A stretch of DNA of 64,000 bases from contig OX381720.1 of assembly GCA_947462335.1 (NCBI GenBank), positions 44,796,654-44,860,653 of the forward strand, read 5' to 3'. Position numbers and translations under genes: made by a program. Every line of letters begins with the position of its first letter. The stretch's first letter is position 1. The notes below the pieces were generated by a model that saw nothing but the letters and a program-made list of their open reading frames with translations, was not told the origin of the DNA and made no database searches. Of the stretch, positions 53,034 to 64,000 are shown piece by piece. This DNA comes from Harmothoe impar (Eukaryota; Annelida; Polychaeta; Phyllodocida; Polynoidae).

Positions 53034-53911
53034 TAGTGTAATATGCCAGAAATTTGTTTCTTGGGCCATGGAATTGATTTATTGGGTCAAAATTGCAATT
53101 TTGTGGGTTATATGATCCATTTTCAGCGTAAAAGTTGGATCTTCTACAAAATCCAAAGACAGAGTCATAAACTCAAATACTACACATGGTTGGTTTCTAT
53201 TTGATTCTCAATGGTGAACTCTGAAACTTATGTGTTGATCTAGTACCGGTACTGCATTTTTTGCCTGAATTCTAAATCAGTCTCACGTCAATGTGAATTG
53301 GGACTGGCGATCTTCGGCCAGTGGCCACTGACTGTTTTGATGTTTAGCTTAGGCCCGAATGTAGCCTCTATAAGCAGCTCTGTGTTTTTGTCTGATCCTC
53401 TCCCGAACAGAGCTGCTTGGAACCCCCCATTCAAAAGTGGACCAAAGGCTCGATCACAAAGAAAACACTTAATCCTTTATCAATTTTGTGATAGATTGAT
53501 AGAATAATACTGTAGCAAGGTCGATCACATCAATACAGATGTGATCGAATCTTTATAAATGTGTAAAAAGTGATTTTACAGGCCAAACTGTCACCCGATC
53601 GGCAGCAGCCGCCATTTTGACGTCTATATGACGTGGATTGTTGTCATGGTAAAGATACCTTGGCAACCCTTTTCCACTCCAGGAATTTCAGTGGGGTAAC
53701 GTCAATCTCTGAACGGCAGCCAGTGAGCGCAGCCCGTGAGAGATTGATACTTAATCTAGCCCGAATGAGGCTCCCTATGTCTACCCTCACACATCCTTTC
53801 CACTAATCAGTCCTCTGGCCCAGTTATGTCAACCTTCTCTCCATGTTAGTACCAGCTGTTATTATGATATCCTGTCAAACTACCAACTCCCTAGTGTAAA
53901 GCCCCACACCA

Positions 53912-54891
53912 CCCAGCTAGCAAAACTCGTAGTAAATCACATCATTTTTACATTATTTTCTGATTGGTGGTGACATCATTGGATGATGTCAATTGTCGTT
54001 CCCAAGATGTCACATATGCAAGAAGTTTTTACGTGTCCCTTTGCATGGGTATTTTACATAAGTATATTTACATAAAAAAAACACATATTAACGATATGTT
54101 TGAACTTAATAATAATGATGTATATAATTGACCAGCTGTAGGCCTAAAACATGTCTGAGACATATAAATTTAGACATGTCAAAAAGATGTGATATGGAGA
54201 TATACCAGTTTTGAGTATACCCCCCTCCGAGTAGTGATTATAAATCAGATAGGATATTTAGGATAATTGTGAGAGATTGTAGACATCATATAGTTATGTC
54301 CATTTTATGTCAATGTATGACATGTCCATGGGCACTCTGCATAGGAAACAAACACCTGCTCTGTGAAAGACACTTTGCAGGCATTATCCATTCCTTACAG
54401 ACACATTTATCCTAGCCAGGAGGCCCAGGTGTGATATCAGCCCAAAGCCAGAATTTCTTCTTATACAATTTGAAAGGACACAGAAAAGGTGTCCCATTAT
54501 GTGCCTTGGCTGTCCAACTATAATTCACCAAGTCCTATTTGATTTATAATCACTACTGGGGAGGGGGTATACTCAAAACTGGTATAAATGTCATCCCTAG
54601 AACATGCTTGTAGATATCTCCATATCACATCTTTTAGACGTGTCTACATTTACATGTTTTAGACATCTTTTACAGCTAGTCATATATATGCCATTATTGT
54701 TAAGTCCAAAGGTATCACTGATAAATATGTCTCTTTTATACAAATATGTTTATATAAAATACACATAAATATTGTTACATCAAGAACCCATGCAAAAGGA
54801 CACATAAAAACTTCTTGCGTATGTGACATCTTGGGAACGAAAAATGACATCATGAAATTACTAGTTATTTTCATGTAAGGTGCTAGCTGGG
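53912..54891. mobile_element. Foldback element with arms of about 350 bp
   Basis: CCCAGCTAGCA and TGCTAGCTGGG mark the ends. Inside, the left arm (GATGTCACATATGCAAGAAG ... TATACCCCCCTCC) is repeated inverted on the right (GGAGGGGGTATACTCA ... GTATGTGACATCTTGGGAAC). The centre (54260-54530) is unique. Confidence 0.8.
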
Positions 54892-55249
54892 CACAGGCCA
54901 CCACCTGTCTGAGGTTAAAATAGTGTCATGGAAGCGCTATTTTGAGAGCCTTTGTGCTGGACTGAGATGGCTATACCATACATTTTTACCAACTGCTAAC
55001 TTTATCAATAAAGCTTGATACACTTTTTTATACACTTAGCAGTTGGATGGCTAAATGCTAACTGTAGTTACTACAGTTAGCAGGGGTGATACACTTAGCA
55101 GTTGTACAGGGGTAAAAAAACTTCAACCTGTTTTGAGGGAAAAAGCTTGCGCATTACTATGCTACAAAGGGGCGCGAATGCGCGCGATTTTCGGCCTGCC
55201 GGGGGGCCCCCTGATGTTAGGCCCCCCGGAATTTAGGCCACTTTTGAAC

Positions 55250-55840
55250 AGGCACCTAACGTCCAACAATTCAATGTTTAAGGCAGATTATAGTAACCTC
55301 CAAACACCTAACACCTGAACACCTACCCAACACCTGAACATCTACCCAACGTCTGACCACCCAACACCGGATCACCTACCCAAAGTTTGACCACCCAACA
55401 CTCGAACACCTACCAGACACCCGACCACCCAACACCTGATCACCTACCAAACACCCGACCACCCAACACCTGATCACCTACCAAACACCCGACCACCCAA
55501 CACCTGAACACCTACCCAACACCCGAACACCTACCAAACATCTGGCGACCCAACACCCGATCAGCTACCCAACATCAGAACACCTACCAAACACCCAAAC
55601 ACGCAACACCCGAACACCTACCAAACACCCGACCACCCAACACCCAAACACCTACCCAACACCCAAACACCTACCAAACACCTGACCACCCAACACCTGA
55701 ACACCTACCAAAAACCCGACCACCCAACACCCGTCACCTACCAAACACCCGGCCACTCAACACCCGGTCCCCTACCCAACATCAGAACACCTACCAAACA
55801 CCCGAACACCTTATCAACGTCTGATCACCCAACATGCAAT
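55250..55840 (+). repeat. CACCCAACACCTGAACACCT minisatellite
   Basis: Roughly 17 copies of a 34-base or shorter unit built from ACACCYGA, ACACCTACCA and CCACCCA. Strongly strand-biased (few G). Confidence 0.9.
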
Positions 55841-56021
55841 CATCTAGCCTGTACATCTTATGGCCGCCATGACGTAACTTTCCAGGAGCGGGGGAAATCC
55901 GTCAACATCGCCTCCATTTAAAGTTGCCACGTCTAATTTTGTGCAGTAATAGGCACATTAATAGTTAGAGACCACTGAAAAAGGATTATTGCTGGCATAA
56001 CTGCCAATACTTGGACAACAG

Positions 56022-56921
56022 ATGGAATTAAGAAACAAGATGGGCGATAACAAGGGAGTTGCCTCTGGCGAGCACGCCATGGCGGATAACATTGCCACGT
56101 TACTTGGTGACGTGAAGGATCTGAAAGACAGTTTATCTCAATTGGGTGAGATAAAGAATCTCATGAGTGCAATCCTGGAAACACAGCAACTGGCTATTGA
56201 AAATGACAAGAAGGTGAAGTTGCTGGATGCACGAGTGACCACCTTGGAAACTGTTTCCAAAGAACATGTCAAGACGCTGTCAGATCTGGAAGACGCGTCA
56301 ACAGCACATTCTGACGACATCACAACTTTGCAGCGTGACATGGCAGGTAGGAAGTTGTCAGTGGACAAGGGCATTCATGTGAATGAAATCAGGATCCAGA
56401 ACCTTGAGAAGAAGGTGAAGGGACTGGTGCGGGCACTGAAACAGGTGGACAAAGATCAATTGGACATAGAGAACCAGATGGAGTCAGCTATTGCCAAGAG
56501 AGTAGCCGAGCGGCTTGACAGGGAGGTCAGGAAAAAGCACGTGGTCATTGACAACATCCCGGAGTTGATGAACCAAAATTTAAACAAAGAAGTCATAGCT
56601 ATATTGGATGCAATGGGCTTGAAGATCACCCTGAAGAACATCCAATACTCTCGTAGAGTAGGGAAGAGAGGCTGGGGACTAAGGCCAGTTGTGGTGGCCT
56701 TTGAGCACAGGGCCTTGAGAGAGGAGGTGTTGCTCAGGAGGAATGACTTGAGACACCATCGCCAGTATGGCCAATTGTGGTTCAACCCGGACTTCACTGA
56801 CGAGCTGGTGGATTACCAACTGACTCTCCGGGCAGTCTCTGATCTAGCAATCGACAAAGGTGCAAAAGTAGTGGTATTGCCTGAAGCTGTAGTAATAAAT
56901 GGCCAGATGTACGACCATTGA
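56022..56921 (+). CDS. L1 ORF1p-like RNA-binding coiled-coil protein
   Basis: An intact 299-aa ORF. Residues 15-165 form a coiled coil (heptads in IENDKKVKLLDARVTTLETV and later EIRIQNLEKKVKGLVRAL). An RRM-like domain follows (KKHVVIDNIPEL, IQYSRRVGKRGWGLRPVVVAF) and a C-terminal domain near residues 225-299. This is the layout of LINE-1-type ORF1 proteins, which are trimeric nucleic-acid chaperones. No endonuclease or reverse transcriptase follows within the window, so the copy is orphaned, truncated or co-opted. Confidence 0.7.
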   Translation: MELRNKMGDNKGVASGEHAMADNIATLLGDVKDLKDSLSQLGEIKNLMSAILETQQLAIENDKKVKLLDARVTTLETVSKEHVKTLSDLEDASTAHSDDITTLQRDMAGRKLSVDKGIHVNEIRIQNLEKKVKGLVRALKQVDKDQLDIENQMESAIAKRVAERLDREVRKKHVVIDNIPELMNQNLNKEVIAILDAMGLKITLKNIQYSRRVGKRGWGLRPVVVAFEHRALREEVLLRRNDLRHHRQYGQLWFNPDFTDELVDYQLTLRAVSDLAIDKGAKVVVLPEAVVINGQMYDH

Positions 56922-57047
56922 GAAACCAACTTTCGATATCAACTCATTCTTACTATTCCTATTCCGCATTAGCTAGATGATCACTGTACAGCGCCATCTT
57001 GTCTGGTACCAGTGCTCTTTCCTCTGCTAACTATAGAAGCCTGCTGC

Positions 57048-57802
57048 TTAGCTGAAGCTGGTTCCTGTCATGACCGAAATTTGGTGTTTTAGGGGTCATA
57101 AACCTTTCAAGTATAGGCCTCTATTGTGGGTCCTTAGTTCACCTGTTCAGATTGGGGGAGTGGTTAGAACTCTCACCTACCAATCCATGCATCATGGGTC
57201 CAAATCCATGTCAAGGCAATTTTGTTCACACACAATTTTAAGATGTATTTTGGTAGGTCAAAAAATGTGATAGTATACAACTCGGTTGTAAAGATCCTTA
57301 ACACCTAAAATCTAAGATTTAAAATGGTTTTGTATTGTTGCATTGGGTTTTCTTTGTAAAATATAATACTATTTCTTACCAACTATAAAAAAAGATATGT
57401 TGCCTTGGCATGGATTTGAACCTATTACCCCTGGATTGATTGCCCAGTGTCCTAACCACTCCCCCAATGCAACCAGGTGGCATGAGAATTATTCAAATAC
57501 AACTGATTCAAAACCATTTTAGATTACACTATAAATATTGATCTTGTGTAAAGGATCTTTAAAACCGAATTGTATACTATCACAATTTTTGACCTACCAA
57601 AAATACATGTTAAAATTATGTGTGAATAAAACAGCCTAGACATGGATTTGAACTCATAACCCATTGATTGGTAGGCCAGAGTCCTAACCACTCCCCCAAT
57701 CTGAACAGATGACCTAAGGACCCACAATAGAGGGCTATAAGTGAAAGGTTTATGACCCCTAAAACTCCTATTTTTGACATGACAGGAACCAGCTTCAGCT
57801 AA
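57048..57802. mobile_element. Foldback element carrying tRNA-like segments
   Basis: Inverted ends TTAGCTGAAGCTGGTTCCTG with arms of about 270 bases (57048-57310 and 57530-57802). Each arm contains a tRNA-like unit with GGGGGAGTGGTTAGAAC and a B-box-like GGTCCAAATCC. A third, inverted, unit sits in the centre near 57405-57475. Confidence 0.8.
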
Positions 57803-58068
57803 AGGTCTCACAAGGTAGAATTACTGCATCCTGCTAGTGCCCTATAGCACAGCAACACAATCATGTAACTATTGGGCCTATTTTAAAATCCTGATATCAT
57901 AGTATTCTATGCTGGGTACAAATGGGTTAGCAATTGATGTGTATATGGAATCACATGTATATGAGGATAGCTGTATATATATCATATATATAACTTTTAT
58001 AACCAATATGTGAGAACACATGCCCGCAGACCTAGACTATGGTCGACCTGGGTGTTATGTGACTTATT

Positions 58069-58665
58069 ATACTCTCGCTCTCACACCATTCATTGCATCA
58101 ACTAAGTAGTTAGTGCATCTCATAGAGCAAAGACATACCTTTCAAATGACCCCAAATATGTGTATCTAACATTTGGAAAAACTTCCGAAAATTGCTGGTA
58201 ATTGCCAAAAATGCTTATTTTTTTAATCTAAAAATACTTGTAATAGGCTTACCCCCACTTGTAATACCTCAGAATGAACCCTGAAGTGTCCTGCTTTCAG
58301 TGGTTAAATACCTGATACTCTATCTCATATGGCGTGGAAGCGAAATCAGTATCCATTACAGGGCTTCAGGGGGTTGGGAGATTTATTCTAATTTCGCTCT
58401 TGCACCATAAGATCTATCACCTAAGTAGTTAGTACATCTGATAGAGCAGAAAAATACCTTTCAAATGACCTCAAATATGTGTATATAATATTTCCAAAAA
58501 TGTCCGAAAATTGGCCGAAAATTCTTATTTTTTGAAAAATACTTCTAATAGGCCTACCAACACTTATAATACCTCAAACTGAAGCTCAGTGTGTCCTGCA
58601 TACAGTGGTAATACTCCTGAAACTCTAATGGTGTAGGAGCAAAATCACTATATAGAGATTGTGTC
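58069..58665 (+). repeat. Tandem duplication of about 310 bp
   Basis: CTAAGTAGTTAGTGCATCTC and CTAAGTAGTTAGTACATCTG begin matching stretches, followed by TACCTTTCAAATGACC in both copies. Non-coding. Confidence 0.75.
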
Positions 58666-58777
58666 TCCCTGGGCTGCATGGCTATTCCCTGCCAGATGGT
58701 CCCGTTTTTCAAATGATAAAATTTGGTGAAGTTTGGAACACTACTTCTATGTTTTTCACAAGAAATTAGATGCCTGG

Positions 58778-59942
58778 GGCCAAACTTGAAAAAAGTCTAT
58801 TTCCGGTTGAGCGGGCGGGTGACTTTTTTCACCAAGGCCACCCGGACGCATTTAAATCTTTTTTTTTACTGCTGTGATACAGCCATTGAATATTTCAGAA
58901 TAGGGGTTTTTCATGTGTTTTTATATTAATTTTCCCTCTAGTTGCTTTTTATCCAAGGGTCGAGTAGTGTAACTTTAGCTGAATGTTAGGGAGTGTTTCA
59001 ACCGCAGGGTATCAACCCCCTACAGTCAGCATGATACATAGATGCATGCATGTGACACTGGGCATGTATCATGACGACAAAGGGCATAATGTATGATGCT
59101 GCCCTTAAAGGGCCAAGCCCTCCTCTAATCTCTCAGTGGTGACAGCTTGAAACCTCATTATACCTTAAAGGGCCGCATCCCTTTGTCATGATGCACCAAT
59201 GGTTTACCATGCATATCCTTCAGCATTGCCTTAACATGCAACTACGTAGCATATGCGAGTTACTCTCCAAGAAGGGCCGCATCTATGCATCATGCCAACA
59301 AAAGGCATAAAATCTTTTTTTTTATTCTTTAAATTTGCTCCCACATTTCAAATGATCTGCTTATACTGAGTATTCTCTTATCAAAGGGTGAACTGTTTCT
59401 CCAATTCTGGTGGTGACATACTACACCCTGTACTTCAATGACATTCCTGTGGTGCCATAGGGAGTGGTCATATTTTAACAACAGGGGGGAGGTGGGTTGG
59501 TGGATTTGGGGGGGGGGGGGCAAAAAAAAGTGTACCCCTTGAAGGGGGGGAACCAAAAATATTTGTACCCCTTTCTAGCGAAAAAGCCTGCGTGTTACTA
59601 TAGCTCGGCTGCGCTCCATTTCAACCTGCCGAGGGGGGGGGGGCTGAAAAAATGTTGAACCCTCCCGTGGGGTGGACCAAAAAAGTTTCAGCCCGCTCGC
59701 GCGAATATCCACCGACCCCCCCTGTTGTTAAAAAATGACCACCCCCTTAGATATCATGAGGGGAAAACAAGGCTGATAAAGGGTTAATTTAACGATAGAG
59801 TGTTAGACTCTGAGTGAAAGAACACTCCTTCCCAACCACCTCCCAAAAAAAAAGAGAAAAAAAAAGATTTTGCGGGCGACCAGGTGAGTTTTTTTCAGCC
59901 CACCTGCTCCACCGGAAACAGACTTTTTTTAAAGTGTGGCCT
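58778..59942. mobile_element. TIR element with a nested Harbinger-like MITE
   Basis: Left GGCCAAACTTGAAAAAAGTC and inverted right GGCCACACTTTAAAAAAAGT, then TTTCCGGTTGAGCGGG / TTTCCGGTGGAGCAGG. Exact ends are uncertain. A separate element (59460-59746) is inserted inside. Confidence 0.6.
59460..59746. mobile_element. Harbinger-like MITE
   Basis: GGGAGTGGTCATATTTTAAC and inverted GGGGGTGGTCATTTTTTAAC ends, with TA and TTA outside. It is the same family as the copies at 35537, 49318 and 49665. Confidence 0.7.
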
Positions 59943-60190
59943 GGGGTCCAACCGGACCCCAGGTAGTAAGATAAGGGCTAATATAAAACAATTTTACAAA
60001 TATAGCCCCATCTTCGCTTCTAATGGGCCGATTTGAAAAATCCTTTCACCGTTATTGAAAATCTGCCTGTGTAGGCCCTTTGAGGCATAGGCCTAGTAAC
60101 GCGAGGGCTTTTTGACCCAAAACAGGTTAGATTAAAAAAAACAAAAAAACTAATAATTCCCTATTATCTATATATTTCTATTATGACCAG

Positions 60191-63100
60191 AACGATCTGC
60201 TATCACTGACGAAGTGGGAGAAGACGGCAAAGCAAAGGAGGAACACACCAGCAATGATCATGGGGTTCAACCCTGTAAGTGCAAAGAAGAAGATCATCAA
60301 GAAGCCACCAGCTATATTAGAACCCCCAACAATCATCATCGAGGTACATTGGATTTATGAGTATTACTACATCCATATAGTCATAGGTGGGGCATTGAAG
60401 TTGCTGTGTCATGCGTTGTATCTATAATTGATCTCTATAGTGGACCCAACATACTATTAAACAGTGAACACATCTTATTTAATGTACATATTAGAATAAC
60501 TAACAGGAAACATTGCGAGCTAGAAAAGCCCCTCATGTAATAATACCCCTGCTGCATGGTCTATACACTCATTTCATCAGCTATTTCCACTTCGTAGCAT
60601 TACCATAGGAGAGATTTTGTCCCAGGGAGGGCATGTGTAAGGCCACCAGAATAGAGGTGGGGACTCTGCTTAACCCCTAATTAACTTTCTAAGGTTGTTA
60701 TCATTTACACTGCATATACACAGTGCTAAGATATTGTGTTTAACAGCAGTTAGCACCCCCTGATAGAGGAATTTAAGTGCTTTTTAATCGTGCTGATGGT
60801 CATCTGTGGCATTTGGTAGTGTCCAGCATCCCTGTGTTGAGCATTACCAGCCCTGGATAATGTGCTCTAATCACATTTTATTGAGGCTTCTCCACCCCCT
60901 CTATTTTCAACTAGTCTCATCCACAAGACACTCATATTCATGTTGGTCTAAATCATATTTTGGTTAAACTTGTCTCATAAATATTTCCATGGTGGGTACA
61001 TACACTGTCACCCTATACACCCCTGAGATTTCTAAACGATGGGGCATGAGGGTAAGAGGTGTCTTTCCCCCCATAGTAAACCTATGGGGTCTTTAGGCTG
61101 GTTCACAGGGTTGCCCTGGTAGCCACCCATCATGCCCACCCTGCCCTCTAGTGGAAATGCTTGATGAAAACAGTGTATACAAATAACACAATACTATACT
61201 ATGCCGCATTACCATTGGCATTGCATACACTATGCCCAATCTACACAGGAGTTGTAAAAACAACTGTCAGGTTAGGTAATGTTACCTCACCCCTTTGCCC
61301 CGAAAGGGGTGGTGTGTGAATAAAATTCAATTGAATTGGATCTTGCACATCTGGACCAAACACTGAAAGGTCACTAAAATATATAAGGCTAAAATGCCCA
61401 GCACATTTGCATAGCTCTCGGTGTCATAATATCAAGCCTTAACTCATCATTATATGATCAGTATTAACGAGTTGAGAAGAATACAATCATGTGGGACCAT
61501 GTCTGTATTTTGTGGAAATCTTTTGGGGTTGGCCCTCCTGGTTCAGGCCTAGGCCTACTATTGGCGATAGGACCTACTATTGTGAAAGGCTTAAAATCAG
61601 AATGTTCATTTATGTAAGGCTGCATAAAAAAAATTATCAGCTTTCCAGACACCGCCCGCACCTGTTAAATAGGGCCGCATACTCGTTTTTTCCCCCATCA
61701 TTTCCATTAAAAAATTGTAAAAAATGGCGCATCAACTCAAAGAGTAAAAAAACACAAAAAAAACACATATATCTGCACCATCTTTTCAAAGTTCAAATAC
61801 CTTAAAAACTCGCTTATAAGTCGATTTTATTTGGAATTTAGTGTTGCTACAAGTCAATCTTTTCTCCTAAAAGTCCAATTCTTCTTATAAAAAAAGTGAC
61901 CTCCCTCGTGGCCAAAAAAAAAGTGTATGAAAAAAAAAAGCCTCCCGTCCTCACCGTTCATTTTCAAAAAGTGTCCGCAAAGCTGATAATCAATTTTATG
62001 CAGCCTAAGACAATTATTATCAATGTTCATAGCAGCTGGATCATATGGTGGTTGGGCTGTGAAAAGGAAAACAAGAAATTTAACTGATATATAGTGTTTT
62101 TGTTATATGACAGGATGAACATGGTAATATCTCTTCAACATCAACATGCATTGGAACAAGTTCACAGGTGTCAAATGTGTCAACGTATGTGAGCTATTTA
62201 TGAAATTAAAGCCTTTAGTATTTTCAGTTGGATGTTACAGTTCTTTCAATTTAATCGTTTACTTCTTTTGCAATACTAGAAATGCTTTTTTTATGGGCGC
62301 TATCTCAAATCGTTGAGAAATTGTATAGAACTTGGAATGTACCCCAATAGCCATAGAGCATTCACATGATTTGCATCTTTAAAATAATAGGGAATGGACC
62401 AAACAATTTAGGTGCTGGGTACTAGCCTAGTATACATGGTCCGAATAGCAAATACATAAAATTACCAAGGTCTGACCATGAGGACATATTGAACTACCAC
62501 ATATTCTAATTGCAGGGGGTCTGGATGGTGCTGGGCGGGGGGGGGGGGGTGCCTGGTGTCGAAGTCAATATCATAAGACATGGATAGCATGAGGACAGTC
62601 TCCTCTCTCCCTCAGGGCTCCTGGTCAGTTAGGATGGTTGAAGCCGGCTCCTTGACCTCTCTAGCTTCATTCCTACCTTCCTCCTACCAAACAGCAAACC
62701 CGAAGGCAGAATATCGGAATATCTTCCTGGCTCTTAAGTGTCTGAAATTTGAATCACTGATTTTTCATGAACGTGTTATATGCAGTGTTTTAAGACTCTC
62801 CTAGATATGCGACTCTCAATCAACGTGGCCAGAATCTGCACAAACTAAAACCCATGTACTGATTTTTCCTGCCTTTATCCAGGCAGCCCAAGCTAAAACT
62901 CAGTTGGTCCCATGTGGGCTTGCCACTTTGGGTACGTTGTTATTTTGCTGAATATAAGACTAGGTATCTGGACTTATGATTAAGGAAAATCTGTTCTTTT
63001 AAAAGCTCTTTATTACCCACATATTTCAGGGGCCTTGAAGCTAACAGTGCCACTTCACATGGAATTGGGGCCAACAGTGTCACTACACATGGAACACAAG

Positions 63101-63192
63101 AGGAGCCGGCTGAAGTGTCCGTCCAGTATTACAGTTGCTTTAGTTGCTTATGCTGTAAAAGGTCACCAAGAATACAACCCGAGCAATTATAG
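60191..63192 (+). CDS. Last three coding exons (60191-60343, 62114-62184, 63030-63192) of an unrecognised gene
   Basis: The exons have consensus borders (CAG|AAC, GAG|GTACAT; CAG|GAT, AAC|GTATGT; CAG|GGG) and fit in one frame: phase 0, phase 2, stop at 63192. Encoded parts are a basic helical segment (LTKWEKTAKQRRN, KKKIIKKPPAILEPP), a Ser/Thr/Gly-rich linker with two SHGIGANS-like repeats, and a Cys-rich end (YYSCFSCLCCKR) that could be palmitoylated. AATAAA is at 63247. The 5' exons are not identified; the ATG exon at 50685 is a possible start. No family recognised. Confidence 0.55.
61618..62005. mobile_element. TIR element related to the one at 35679
   Basis: Ends GGCTGCATAAAA...ATTATCAGCTTT and the inverse, with TAA outside both ends. 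The interior shares CCGCCCGCACCTGTTAAA and poly-A features with the 35679 copy. It lies in an intron of the 60191-63192 gene. Confidence 0.7.
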
Positions 63193-63246
63193 ACCTGAGA
63201 TGCATTTTGCCGAAACTAAACATCATCATATAGTTGATAAGATCTT

Positions 63247-63252
63247 AATAAA
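63247..63252 (+). terminator. Polyadenylation signal for the 3' exons at 60191-63192
   Basis: AATAAA 55 bases after the stop codon. Confidence 0.55.
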
Positions 63253-63976
63253 GTATTGATATTAAAATCGCAAAGCTACTTTTTTGTGCTCTCTTTGTCC
63301 AATTAAGGCCGGTAAACTGGCATATTACAAAGTGTGACAATTCCACACCAAGAGTACTTAATAAAATATACAGCCAAGTAGTAGTGTGTTTTTGTAATTG
63401 TCCTATATTTATACACCACATGCGCGAAAGGCCAGGGAAAAGGGGTTGGTTCAACCAAATTTCAACCTGAGCCCTAAAAAGGGTCGTGTTCAGGCAACAT
63501 TTAAAGAAAAGGATGAGACGAAATTTGTGTTTTCAGAAAAAAAAACTATTTTCAGTTTTAAAATGGGCAGTTGGAGTTCAGCATGGAGTCCAGTCAACAA
63601 ATTGGCTGAATCGGTATGGTGTGGAAAGCTTCCATCGCTGGGAAGCCAGGGTATCTCAACAACTGCTTGATAAAGCCCCATTGGGACCTTCGGTCTCCGG
63701 TGGGTGAGAATGCCTGGTGCTAGGTGCCTCTATACTCCGGGGGCTGGGACTCTCTGTAACTGCTTGATAAAGCCCCTTCTCGGAGGGAGAGAAAGCCCAG
63801 GGTTGGTAACCCCCCGGAAAATCCGAATCTAGAGGAGATGATGGAAGCTGGTGGGAGTAGTGTAGGGGTCAGATTCCCCGTGCCTTGGTAATAAGCCCTC
63901 AATATCACTTGGGTAATCCGGCTCCCCTCTGTACCATACCGATCCAGTAACGTACGGCACGGTCAGTTTGTCAGAC

Positions 63977-64000
63977 GGGGAAGTAGCTCAGTTGGTAGAG
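63977..64000 (+). tRNA. 5' part of a tRNA or tRNA-derived SINE, cut by the edge
   Basis: The window ends with GGGAAG followed by TAGCTCAGTTGGTAGAG, a consensus D arm and A box. The anticodon lies outside the window, so neither the amino acid nor the gene/SINE question can be settled. Confidence 0.6.

Noticed and set aside
1..64000. CRISPR arrays, bacterial operons or riboswitches
   Set aside because: Spliceosomal introns, polyadenylation signals and animal gene families show a eukaryotic genome, and no regularly spaced short repeats with unique spacers were seen.

Overview
This is eukaryotic DNA. The only cellular genes I can name are SGF29 and RAD1, both split by many GT-AG introns, and the rest is rich in repeats. 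I infer a marine invertebrate deuterostome, perhaps a lancelet, from the conservation of SGF29 and RAD1 to vertebrates, the abundant small inverted-repeat elements, the long C/G runs and the Maverick. The species cannot be fixed from the sequence.

Bases 1 to about 16.7 kb are a Maverick/Polinton (adintovirus-like) element that runs off the left edge. All its genes lie on the minus strand, tightly packed and open. From right to left they are: a short ORF, a candidate TBP-fold protein, an acidic/basic protein, a PPxY/PxDLS zinc-finger protein, two paralogous Cys-rich proteins, a penton-like minor capsid protein, protein-primed family B DNA polymerase, a PC4-like protein, a Zn-binding Lys/Glu-rich protein, a small ORF, the RVE integrase, the FtsK/HerA packaging ATPase, a basic core protein, a conserved Maverick protein, a pX-like protein and the major capsid protein (cut by the edge). 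The maturation protease and left terminal repeat are not in the window. Five genes have the same TGAGATAA-type sequence 31-74 bases before their start codons, which suggests a shared promoter class.

From 16.7 to 28.4 kb lie an AT-rich 88-bp duplication, four 89-bp tandem tRNA-Ala-like units, a three-exon gene for a mucin-like type I membrane protein, an intronless 242-aa ORF and long repeat-bearing gaps. The right end of the Maverick is unresolved, so the 242-aa gene could still be cargo.

SGF29 (28.4-31.3 kb, plus strand, nine exons) and RAD1 (32.2-50.2 kb, minus strand, eight exons) converge tail to tail. The first intron of RAD1 is 11.6 kb and is filled with foldback elements, MITEs and satellites. 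About 0.44 kb from the RAD1 start, on the plus strand, is a possible first exon of a third gene, and three 3' exons of an unrecognised plus-strand gene lie at 60.2-63.2 kb.

The right part (50-64 kb) holds several non-autonomous DNA transposons (Harbinger-like with TWA duplications, mariner-like with TA, foldbacks), a minisatellite, an intact L1 ORF1p-like gene, and the first bases of a tRNA or tRNA-derived SINE at the edge.
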